From Syncephalastrum monosporum B8922 (Eukaryota; Mucoromycota; Mucoromycetes; Mucorales; Syncephalastraceae): a DNA stretch of 64,000 nt. A program made the position numbers and the translations under genes. How positions within the stretch are numbered: position 1 is the first letter of the stretch; every line of letters begins with the position of its first letter. The notes beneath the pieces were generated by a model, which did no database searches, was not told the origin of the DNA, and saw only the letters and a list, made by a program, of their open reading frames with translations. The DNA lies in contig JNEN01001212.1 of assembly GCA_000697355.1 (NCBI GenBank), forward strand, positions 62,001 through 126,000. The letters are read 5' to 3'. Shown piece after piece: positions 47,690-57,753 of the stretch.

Positions 47690-50572
47690 TTATTTCTGGA
47701 CGCGTGAGATCAGGAACGCGAGCTGTTCCGCGAGTTCGCTCAGACGCACGTCCTGCTCGGACCCACCTCCGAAATGACCGCGGTCCTCGTCGACTTTTAA
47801 GAGCATCTCGGTGGCGGGCGCATCGTGCCGCACCGCCGCGACCCATTTGAGGGGTTGCCAGTACGCAACGCGCTGGTCCTTGAGTCCGGCCGTGACATAG
47901 GTCGACGTGGCGGTCTGCAGCCCCGTCGTGTTGTCGTACGGCGCATACGACCGGATCAAATCGTACGCGGCCGCGTCTTGGGTCGGATTGCCCCACTCGG
48001 GGTACTCGATTTGGGTGAGCGGGTGGTCCGGCTGCAGCATGGCGGAGAGGGGATCGACGAACGGGACGCGGCATACCAGCGCGCGAAACAAATCAGGTCG
48101 CATGTGGAGCATGGCGCCGACGAGTAACCCGCCAGCGCTGCCACCCATCGCGGCCAAGAACTCGGGTGTGGTCAGCTTGGCGTGGATCAAATGCTCGGCT
48201 ACGGAAATAAAGTCGCGGAAGCTATTCATCTTGTGCTCGAGTTTGCCCTCCTTGTACCAGGTGCGACCAAGCTCGCTGCCGCCTCTGGAAAAAGTGTGTG
48301 TGTGTGTGTGTGTATGTGTGTGCATGTCTGTCAATCAATCCATTCCAAATGTCAGTTCCTTGAACTTACCTGACGTGCGCCAAGGCAATAATCCAGCCAC
48401 GTTCGAGCAAAGGAAAGTTCTCGACGCGGAACTCGGGGTCGGTGTTCATGCCATAGGCGCCATAGGAACGCATTAGGACGGGATTCCTAAACAAAATAAG
48501 AATGCATGGATACATCTCTCTCCCTCTCATTTTTTTTTATTTTCTGTTCCTCTTACCTTCCATTCAGCTGGATATTCTTTGGATGAATAAGCGTCACAGG
48601 GATATCCTTGCCATCATGGGATTTGGCGTGTGTCCGTGTGCATGCATACTGTGATCGATCGAACCCTATTTCAGTGTGAGTGTGTCGTATAGTTATAGTT
48701 TAGGGGGTGCGCGCACACACGTACGGTGGATAGGCTGAACGCGCACGGGCAGGAGTTTCTTTTTGGTAACGTTGTAATCGTACGTGGATTCATGCGCAAA
48801 AGGTGACACAAGGGAGAACCGGAACGTGTCAGTGTTGAACTCCTATTTGGTATATTGTTTTTGTCGTTAAGGAGACGTCATGGATCTTCTATTCAACCTA
48901 CGAGGTTTGTGCCAGGGTGGAGGACGCAGAATGTCTCGGGGAGCGGGACGGGATGGGTCTCGCGCGTCTGCATGTCGTGGCAAAGCACCATGGGGAGGCC
49001 ATCGCGGCGACCGTACACGACGACGTGATCCTACACGAACAGTTCAACGACTTTTGTCCATTAGGGTTCGAAGCCTGCTTACCTGAAAGACGTCCACATC
49101 ATCAATAGTTTCGGTCGGGCCCACGGTTATGACGTCCTCCCAGTGACTCTTGTCAAGTGCATGGCTGGGAGTGCGCATGAGCTTAAAGTTGGTCGCGCCG
49201 TCTGCGTTGGTGAGAATATAAAAGGTATCATTGTGGTGGTCGACGTAGTATTCGATACCCGGTTCGCGTTTCTGCACAAGCGTCATTTCGGGCGCACCCT
49301 TCTCAAAGTCATGATTGACCGGAATGACACGGACTTCGGAGGACGAGAGCGAGTTGCAGTTGATGGTCACGTATTGGTGGTCCTTGGTGCTTGTGATATC
49401 GACAAAAACAGAGTCATTGGGCTCTTCAAATACGAGAATGTCGTCTTCCTGGTCTGTACCCAGCCGATGAGCGTAGACCTAAAATGCGTTTCTTTTTATG
49501 AATAAAGCTTTCAGTGATATGTTGTGGGCTTACTTTATGGGGCCGAAGCTGAGGGTTGGGCACAGTGTAGTAAATAGTATTATTGTTTGCCCAAACGAAA
49601 TTAAAGACATCAAAGAGAATCTCGTTCTGTATTCAAAAGGTCAAAAGGTCAACTTCCCACTTAGTTTTCTCGCTGCCAGTTGCAACCTACTGATTTTTGG
49701 GTCGAAAGATATTTAATATGGAGATCACCGTGCTCCATGCCTTCTCGCTCTGTATTGTAGGCGAAGACGGTGTGGTCGGGTGATAACAGGACTTTCCGGA
49801 TGCTCATGTTCATGGAGCGCAAGAAGCCTGCATCTAATAACACCTCCTATATTGCCATCAGTATGTGAAGTCTATATTTTGTATTCATATGTACCTCCTT
49901 GGCATGTCTACCGTCAGCGAGGTTTTTGCGCAGATAGACCATGCCATAGTTGGACGTGCTCGAGTAGTACTCGTACCCATTGACAACTGTCTTGAGCGGT
50001 GGCAGCTGCTTCGGGATATGCAGCCGCTTTTTCATTTCTCGCATCAAAACTTTTTGCAAAAAGGACTGCTTTCGCATGGTATGCCGAGTCCAACTAGACA
50101 ACACTCCATGAGCCATGTCCGCTATGCAATGAAAAGAATAACTCACGCATTTTCGGCTTGGATATATTTGGCCAAGTTCTGTATCAAAAATGTCAATTTC
50201 TGCTTTTTGGCTGGTCTTTTTTTTTTTTTTTTTTTTTTGGCACTCACGGGATCGTCCGCGTTCTCCATCCACGAGAAACGATCAACGCGTTTTCGACCAT
50301 GAATCGATTGTGTCTCGGGAATACTCTGTGGTTTGGGTCGCTCGCATTCTCTGTAGTGAGAGTTGACATTATGCTTTCTTGCATGTCGTGCGTCTTTTTA
50401 TTTTTTATTTTACCGGAAGACGGCCTTTCGCAAGGAGGTGAGGAAAGGTCTGCTATAAGCCGCTTGCCGTCCTGGAACGGCTTGTCTGCAGTGGATTAAG
50501 AATGGATGGCATTGAAGAGAGAATGACACCAGCTTACATTTGGACCCTGTGACGGACGACAACAGCAAACAT
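47690..50572 (-). CDS. Prolyl oligopeptidase family serine peptidase (oligopeptidase B-like, S9A)
   Basis: The enzyme cleaves short peptides, probably after basic residues. Exon 1, from the ATG at 50572, is MFAVVVRHRVQ; two further small exons read GRQAAYSRPFLTSLRKAVF and RECERPKPQSIPETQSIHG, then RVDRFSWMENADDP, the family start. The propeller part has SMNMSIRKVLLSPDHTVFAY and later VTINCNSLSSSEVRVIPV. The C-terminal catalytic domain has NPVLMRSYGAYGMNTDPEF, LERGWIIALAHVRGGSELG, the nucleophile in AAMGGSAGGLLVGAM, the aspartate in AGLKDQRVAYWQPLKWVA and the histidine in DEDRGHFGGG. At least ten exons. The first 37 or so residues have many Arg and no acidic residue, which fits a mitochondrial presequence. 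A TATATA motif lies just upstream of the start. Confidence 0.87.
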
Positions 50573-51155
50573 GTGTATATAAAAAAAAGTCAAATATGCG
50601 GGTGTCAAATCATTTCCTTACAATCAGGAACCACAATCTATTTTACTCGACGCAAGTCGCTTGCCAAATGAATGATCTATACACACTGCAATGGATTACA
50701 CGCATAGAAAAAAACTAGATACAGGGCCGATTGTGCGCACATGCCGTTTGACTGGACGAACACACGAAAGCCGCGGTACAAAAATGATGCCAGAAAACGT
50801 TTTACCCACCTGCATCCCCGACATTATGGGACCACCGCCATGGGCAAAGACGGAGCCCCGCATGCAAGGGTCTAGAAAACGATACGAATAGATAGCATAA
50901 ACATAGTCTTGCATTGCATTCATCCATGGTGTTCAATTATTTCGGCACCGGCCATAGCCGATATATAGCCAATAACACCGACTTCTACTTTTCCATCATT
51001 TCTTCTGCGCGGACTTGAGGCAATCATTGATTATAGCTCGGCGAGTTATTTGACCGAGCCCGAAGGAACAAATATAAAGAGGAAGAAGCTTCAGACCCTA
51101 ACACAAGCACTAGGAACTTCATTCTCTCTCTTCCTAATCGATTCTCTCTCTCATC
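50573..51155. promoter_or_regulatory. Divergent intergenic region with a TATA box for the sulfotransferase-fold gene
   Basis: 583 bp between the oligopeptidase start and the sulfotransferase-fold start. A TATAAA box at 51073-51078 lies about 80 bp before the ATG at 51156. The oligopeptidase side has TATATA directly upstream of its start. Confidence 0.5.
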
Positions 51156-52036
51156 ATGGCTCCTCTTCAAATCTTGGACGCTGGCTTCGGCCGTACTGGC
51201 ACCGACAGTTTGCGCGAAGCTCTCAACAAGCTTGGGTAAGTGGATGCGGGCCGGCGGCTGTTACGGCTGCTGCATGAACAGTATAGCAATGGATTGATCT
51301 ACTGTATTAACCTATTGCGTCTTATTGCGCCATACCGTTGCGCCATTCATTTCCCTGGGATTAGCTATACGACTCACCACATGAAGGAAATGTACGCGGC
51401 GCCTGGCCGTCACCCGCTGGCCTTCCGTGATGCCTATCTGCACCCTGAAAAAGAAGTCGATTGGGACATGCTCTTTGACGGCTTTGATGCTGCTGTGGAC
51501 TGGTACGTGCAAAACACAAACCAATGTTCACTATGTCTCAACATTGATGCAACAGGCCTGAAGTCTCTTTCCTGAAGCAACTCATGGAGAAGTATCCCGA
51601 GGCCAAGGTTATCCTCACTGAGCGTTCTGCCGATTCCTGGTACACGAGTGTCAAGAACTCCATCTACAAGATTGCTCAGATGGAATTGCCCGAGCAGGTG
51701 CCACAGCATGTGAAGGACAACGCCAAGATGATCAGCACAATCGTACTCGACGGTGCGTTTGGTGACAAGCCCGGTCTCTTTGAGGACGAAGCGCTGATGA
51801 AGCAAAAGTTCTTGGACCATAACGCGTGGGTTAAGGCCAACGTGCCTGCCGACCGTCTCTTGGTTATGCAGACCTCGGAACTTAACTGGGAGGACCTCTG
51901 CCGTTTCCTTGGAAAGGACGTTCCTAATGAGCCCTTCCCCCGCACCAACACCACCGCCGCCATCAATGCCAAGACTGCCGCATTTCAGGAAAAGGGCTTC
52001 GAGAACATGGATTCCATTGTGAAGGGTTCTACCTAA
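51156..52036 (+). CDS. Sulfotransferase-fold family protein (P-loop, Sulfotransfer_4 type)
   Basis: Three exons encode about 230 residues. The start MAPLQILDAGFGRTGTDSLR carries the phosphosulfate-binding-like loop GFGRTGTDSL typical of this family. The second exon gives YTTHHMKEMYAAPGRHPLAF and DWDMLFDGFDAAVDW. The third gives PEVSFLKQLMEKYPEAKVIL, then TERSADSWYTSVKNSIYKIA, a family hallmark, and LLVMQTSELNWEDLCRFLGK followed by EPFPRTNTTAAI. Both splice junctions keep frame and rebuild Gly and Trp codons. Substrate unknown; proteins of this family are common in fungi and often mis-named as NAD-dependent epimerases. Clean third-position codon bias (C-rich) suggests good expression. Confidence 0.86.
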
Positions 52037-52199
52037 ACATGCATGATAGCCCCCCAACCTCTCTCTATGTTTTTCAGTTTGTATAGCTAACCGTTTCTCC
52101 TCTTTGTCATGTATTACTGACCTGTAATATGTCACCATGTATACTAATACATACTATTGTTTCAGATTTATTTATCTGGCCACCGTTTAGCATCATTAT

Positions 52200-52760
52200 T
52201 GTTGTCAGATCTTACATAAATGAGAGAGTTGAAGCAGCAAGTACATAGTTGTGCGTAACTGGCGATCCGAATGACTTATGTTCAATCATTGGACACTGGT
52301 GTATCCTGGCATTAGCGACGATAGCTGCTTCGTGATATCCTGCCCGCCTCTCCTCCGGTCTTCTCTGTTTGCGCCCCTTCCTTATAGTCGCTTGCTCCCC
52401 TTCCGCCAGACGTTTTATTTCCGCTTTTTCCTGTGCCTGTAAGTGAAACAGATTCATGTCTATCTTCTCCTTTGCTCTCCATCTCTCATAGTCCCCTGTT
52501 TGCGTTGTCCTAACCTAGGCGGTTGGTGGCCGGAACCACTTTTAAATTCAAATGACATCGCCACCGCGCCAATTATCTATTCCCCGGCAATCGGTAAGCC
52601 TTTTGAACTGGACATTGTATCACTGTAACTCGAGAGTGCATACAACTTAGGTGTGCCGGAGGCAGCGCGTCCTGAGCCCGCATCATCAACCCCTGGTCTC
52701 GGCCGCTAAGTTGTGTAGCACAAATCAAGTGTAATCCACAAGATCTGTTTTGAACAAACA
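52200..52760 (-). repeat. Diverged copy of the Lys/Glu-rich repeat family (copy 1)
   Basis: Read on the minus strand, this shares with the copy at 57.27-57.75 kb the blocks CCGGCCACCAxCCGCCTAGG, GTTTCACTTACAGGCA and purine-rich text. It encodes a short basic stretch (AQEKAEIKRLAEGEQATIRK). A CTTACAG acceptor-like site is conserved between copies. No intact gene seen. Confidence 0.55.
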
Positions 52761-52982
52761 CTCGTAGACTAGCTACTACACAAGCTGATTCATTATAGTA
52801 AAGGCTTGCAGAAAGAGAGTAAACTACATATCCACACCGAAGCGGATAAAGGTTTATATTGACAGGATAAGTTTTTCTACATTATAGATGTTGGAGCGAA
52901 TGATATGAGTACAGTTAGCGAATAAAGAGGGAATTGGAGGAGTGATGTAGAGATTCTTCTATACGCGGAAGCGCCCAAGAAT

Positions 52983-53648
52983 TTACGGGCAGAAGGTGAC
53001 GGTGTAGCCAGTGGCCTTGCAGGTGTAGGTCGAGGTCTTGTCGTCGTAGGCGTAGCTGTAGACGTCGGGGCAAGCATCCTTGGTCTCCTTGGCGTACTTG
53101 TTGATGGGGCACTTGTCGGGGGTGTTGTGGGCACCCGTGCAGCAGTACTCCTCGGTGTTCCACTTGGAGCAGGCAGACTGGCAGGCAGCGCCACCGTTGA
53201 CCTGGAGCTCCGTGGGGCAGGCGGGGACCTTGGCGCAGGTGGGGGTACCGCAAGCGTACTTGCCGTCACCGACCTTCTGACCGTTGATGGGAGCAATGGC
53301 GATGGGCAGGTTGTAGCCATCGACAAACGAGACGTCATAAAAGTCCTGGTCGCCAGAGCCCTTGAAGGTGAACTCGGCAAGCGAGGCAGGCTGGGCACCA
53401 CCAGCGGGGTTGGTGCACTCGTCGCCAGTGCAGCCCTTGCGGCCCCAGAAGCGGCCCTGCCACTTGTCGCCGACAGGGAAGTTGTGCGAGGCACCCTTGG
53501 CAATCACGGTGTCGACAGCCTTGGGCTCACCGTTGGTCAGCTTACCAACGTGGAGCTGGGAGTCACACTTGTTGACAACGTTGATGTTGGCGGCAGTGGA
53601 GAAGCCAGCGAGGGCAGCAATAGCGGCGATCTTGAGAAGGCTGTACAT
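52983..53648 (-). CDS. Secreted thaumatin-like protein (copy A)
   Basis: A single exon encodes 221 residues starting MYSLLKIAAIAALAGFSTA, a signal peptide likely cleaved before ANINVVNKC. The mature part is a thaumatin/osmotin-type beta fold, with FPVGDKWQGRFWGRKGC, CTNPAGGAQPASLAEFTFKG, QDFYDVSFVDGYNLPIAIAP, a central CGTPTCAKVPACP, and a Cys-rich end (EEYCCTGAHNTPDKCP, CPDVYSYAYDDKTSTYTC, GYTVTFCP). The REDDD-type acidic cleft residues FVDGYN are present. Such proteins are secreted and often glucan-binding or antifungal in plants; the fungal role is not settled. A TATAAAA box at 53716-53722 lies about 70 bp upstream. Copy B (61175-61846) is a close paralogue. Confidence 0.9.
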   Translation of the reverse strand: MYSLLKIAAIAALAGFSTAANINVVNKCDSQLHVGKLTNGEPKAVDTVIAKGASHNFPVGDKWQGRFWGRKGCTGDECTNPAGGAQPASLAEFTFKGSGDQDFYDVSFVDGYNLPIAIAPINGQKVGDGKYACGTPTCAKVPACPTELQVNGGAACQSACSKWNTEEYCCTGAHNTPDKCPINKYAKETKDACPDVYSYAYDDKTSTYTCKATGYTVTFCP

Positions 53649-53715
53649 TGTTTAGAGGAAGGGAGAGAGAGGGAGACCTGAGTAAAGAGTCAGATCAATC
53701 CTAGACGATCAGCCT

Positions 53716-53722
53716 TTTTATA
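53716..53722 (-). promoter_or_regulatory. TATA box of thaumatin-like gene A
   Basis: TATAAAA on the minus strand, about 70 bp upstream of the start codon at 53648. Confidence 0.65.
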
Positions 53723-54740
53723 CCTTTTGCAGTCCTTTTCGTGTTGTTCTAATTTTTCACTGCTACTAGCACCATTGAAAACAATGGAATAGCTTAGAGC
53801 ATCATTGTCGCGCGGAAAACTTGGGTCGGTCACCCTGTCGTTATTTGCGGATGCATGATCGGGAACTGGCAACACCGTGTCGTACATACTGGTTCCTGAG
53901 GAATATGTTCTTGAGTCATTCCTTTTTTGGATTATGACATGCCGTCCATATCCTACCTTGGGATGCGACAGCTCCAATTGTCCGCCGCGGGGTCCTTGAA
54001 CCTTCAAGCCCGTGCGCCTCCAGACCAAGTTTCCCTAACATATTCTGCTCTGTATTATGGATGCGTGTCGTACACGGATCTATACAAACATACCTTGTAC
54101 CTGCCGTTGGATTGTGCGCATATTTTTGTGTAATACAAGTCTTACCGCTGTAGCAGACATACAATCTTCCCTTCTTGACAATCATCAATGTAGACTAAAG
54201 CAAAACATTGCTTTCACGCTCAAGTTTAGCAATAGACTAGTTTACCCTTGTCTCTCCGTCGTTGAACAGCCCTAAATTTTAGTGTATACTGGTGGCTGTG
54301 CAGCTCGTGGGTGATACTGCACTAAAAATGTTTGCCACTATAAGATTTCTGCCTACTCATTTTTCCTTTTTTTTTTATTCATCTCGGTGCTCCGATCCTT
54401 GTTACACGCGAAGCATAAAATGGCTCTCTCTCTTTCTGCAAACAGCTTCCTACTAGCACTGTCGTCAAAGTTATGAAATTAATATCAAAGGGCAATAGGT
54501 GAATCGATAGTAAAGGGATTTATGCAAAGAACGAGCAGTCATTCGAACAATATTCTTGTTATATACTTTATAAAATTTAACCCGTATGAATATAATGGCG
54601 CCATGGCATGACGCGAAAGCATATCATGCGAGTATGACGATCGCGCAGATCGCGTCTTTAGCCGACAGAATGAAATTACGACACACACACATCTACTTGG
54701 GAAATACCAGAGTGCGATCCTAAATACTCCATTCCAATTA
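53723..54740. other. Intergenic, about 1 kb
   Basis: Upstream region of thaumatin-like gene A and sequence to the left arm of the inverted repeat. AT-rich, no gene recognised. Confidence 0.4.
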
Positions 54741-55181
54741 TCCGCGCAAATTGACACAATGCAACTCGTATCCAGGCTCGACCATACTCATATGGGGCTT
54801 TGCTGTCCTGCGAGTTTGTTCCTGGTGACCATGGCGGGCGGTGCGCGGGCATTGACGTAGGAAGGATTTTCTCCGTCCGAGTTACACAGGCACCATAAAA
54901 TATGCTCTAAATGTGAGACGCACACCAAATCCATTTCGGAGGCCGTGTGTATAGAGCGACATCAAGCACATTACAAATCTTTGACCAGACATATAGCATA
55001 TATCCAAATGTAATTCAACAATAACTATTGTTTTGAAGCTAAATATTTATACAATTTTGAGACAATGGTAACGGAGACATATTGCATATATGTACAGTAA
55101 ATAAACTGCAGATTGAGAAGGCGCAGGTGGCGCAATTCTGCATTAAAATATCTCTCATAGTGCAAGCACCTATTTGCATGA
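54741..55181 (+). repeat. Left arm of a long inverted repeat (441 bp)
   Basis: This stretch reads as the reverse complement of 63560-64000. The two arms have equal length with no indel, and I found no mismatch on reading through. Similarity stops sharply at the inner ends (CATGA then AATATACGG versus TATTTATAG). The outer end cannot be fixed because the right arm reaches the window edge. Confidence 0.93.
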
Positions 55182-56259
55182 ATATACGGGACCGTTATGC
55201 ACACTCATGACTGGCTTTGTCTCTTTATGTGTCGGACTGTCCTTGTGATTTCAGAAATTTGCAGGTGGCTGTGCGTACATGCCTGGGTCGCTAATTACAG
55301 CCCTTTAAGCCGGTGTCAGTGTAAAATAAGCAGCTATTGAGTGCATGAATATTATTTTATGTTGTGGAATGTATAATAGACCTATTCTAATAGTGCTTTA
55401 TTTATGTATATTGCATATAGCTTACTAGCCTACTATATTTTAACGAAATCTGTTCTCGTGGACTATACTTCATTTTTCTACGTATCTAAGCGGCCGAAGC
55501 CGGGGTCGTCGATACGCGCTCTGGCGCGTTGGTCATTGTCTCACCTGGGCTAAATGCATTTTGAGTCAAAGCTTCAGAATCACATTCACCAGTTTCTTAC
55601 TTGTAAGGTTGGAAGGTGTGTGTGCGACCAGGAGTGTGAGTGGAGTGACAACAGCCGCGGACAGGAAGAGAAAACAGAGAGAAGAGAGAAGAGAGAGAGA
55701 GAACAAAAACTTTGACAAATGGAAGACAGGACCGGTTAGGACAAGACTGGAAGGTAGAGACAGACAAGGCAAGGGTGCTATACCATACACACACACGGTC
55801 ACACACCAGCAACGGGAGGTAGAGCACTGAATGAGTACGGACCGAGCAAGGTAGGATCAAGGAAAACCAGACCGAATTGAAGAGAAGAATTAGTACTGAG
55901 AACTAGAGACGGAAACAACAGGAAACGAGGGAAGAAGCAACAGAGAAGCGGATCGACGTTTGAAGAGCGTTGAACACACGCTGGAGAGGCAGGAAAGCAA
56001 TCGAGGCAGCAGAGAGGAGGAATGCGCAGAGCACGCGAAAGAGACAAGCGTAGCAGGAAAGACAGAGACAGATGGAAATGCAGGCCACATGTGCTGAAGC
56101 TATGTCTTGCATACATACATGAGGACCTGCATATTAATGTGTGTCATGACATTACCGGTGGTAGTGACCTGTGGGAAGGGCGCAAACATTTGGCGCAATG
56201 GTACATATTTATGAGGGTGTTTGTTGACGGTGTTCCGGCCATCGACCGTTTAAGCTAGA
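55182..56259. other. Repeat interior, purine-rich segment
   Basis: From about 55640 to 56080 the plus strand is strikingly A/G-rich with GAGAGA runs and an open frame but no domain. It may be a further diverged copy of the neighbouring repeat family. Before it, 55182-55560 is AT-rich and empty. Confidence 0.4.
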
Positions 56260-56735
56260 ATGACTCAAACGGGGAAAGAGGAAGCAGAGAGGAAGAAGCG
56301 CGAAGGAGAAACAACAAAGAGCGGAACTGAAACATGCGTTAATGTCTCATATCAATATATAGACTTAAATCTGTCTCATTCAAAACAGAGGAAAAAGCGG
56401 AAAAGAAACCTTTGGTGGAGAGGAGTAAGCGGAAAGGAGGAAGAGGCGCGAACGGAGGAGAATAGAGGAGGAGAGGCGGGAAATAAGACGGTGAGCTAAG
56501 TCCACATCAGAAGAGGCTATTGATATCCACAACCATGTATTCTTGACGTGACAGCTTACTTTCATGCACACGGGTGCATCTAGGACAGGCAACTGGTGGC
56601 AGAGGAACTTGGGAAGCTCGTGTGGTCTGTGCGGCGCTTATAAGTTTATTTTTATAGTCATAATCCTTTGCATGAACCTGCCGCGAGAAGACTTGACCAG
56701 AGTAAATAAAAGAAGAAGAAAAACAAAAGTAGACT
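56260..56735 (+). repeat. Lys/Glu-rich repeat family, copy 2 (left half of inverted pair)
   Basis: Inverted with respect to 57265-57753. The stretch 56507-56725 matches the reverse complement of 57268-57480 at roughly 90% or better, for example GCTTATAAGTTTATTTTTAT and GAACCTGCCGCGAGAAGACT. The match weakens further left. It encodes a basic peptide (GKEEEARTEENRGGEAGNK) that stops early. Confidence 0.8.
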
Positions 56736-57264
56736 TATGAGAAAACATTCGTCTTTCATGAGACATACTCAAATGAATGGACTTTCATACGATTACATAA
56801 ACCGCGTCTGCCAATGGGAAAAAGAAGGCAGAAAAAGAAAAACCTTGATGAAGATCAACGTCAGGTACCGTTAACGTTTCAAAGTGGTCTACTATACCAG
56901 ACGCTCTGACAGGAAGTGAACTGGGTCTCCAGCGGCCTGCTTAGGTAATTGCGTAGTTACAGTGAAGCATACAAGTGCACTATGCTGCTGTTACGTAGAA
57001 AGGCATACATAGAAACGCATAGCATTGTTTTCTTGGAACGGGACAAGCTCTGCCTTCTTTTATGTCCTCATGAGCAGCTCATAGAGATGACAGTTGCCTG
57101 CCTTTGGTACTACCACAGGCGGCTCACTTAAATCAATATTATTAATCAAAGAAACATATACTGGATAACTGTTGTCTTTATTTACAACACTCCTGTGTAG
57201 TTGAAGAATAACTTCTAAAAGCAGTATGCTATGCCAGAATTGCTTTGCTCCTCCATCGTACGTC

Positions 57265-57753
57265 TAATTTTATTTTTCTTCATCTTTTATTTACTCTGGT
57301 CAAGTCTTCTCGCGGCAGGTTCATGCAAAGGATTATGACTATAAAAATAAACTTATAAGCGCCGCACAGACCACACGAGCTTCCCAAGTCCCTCTGCCAC
57401 CAGTTGCCTGTCCTAGCTGCACCCGTGTGCATAAAAGTAAGCTGTCGCGCCAAGAATATGGTTTTGGATATCAGTAACCTCTTATTTCCCTCCTCTCCTC
57501 CTGTATTTTCCTCCGTTCGCGCCTTTTCCTCCTTTCCTTTACTGCTCTGCACCAAATTTTTTTTCGCTTTTACATCTGCCTGTAAGTGAAACGGATCATG
57601 TCCATGTAATGAATATGAGATATTAGTATATGTCCCAATTCCTCTCCTTCCTCGCTTCTCAGTTTTTCCTTCTTCCCCATTTGCGTCCCCCTGGCCTAGG
57701 CGGCTGGTGGCCGGGACCAACGTTCCGACTGGCCATCTTCCCCCAGGACACAA
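57265..57753 (-). repeat. Lys/Glu-rich repeat family, copy 3 (right half of inverted pair)
   Basis: Contains a 157-codon open frame on the minus strand (57280-57753) with GKEEKARTEENTGGEEGNK, close to copy 2, and a hydrophobic end (YKFIFIVIILCMNL). A CTTACAG site lies at the same place as in copy 1. The frame may reflect an element-encoded protein or mere repeat composition. Confidence 0.75.
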
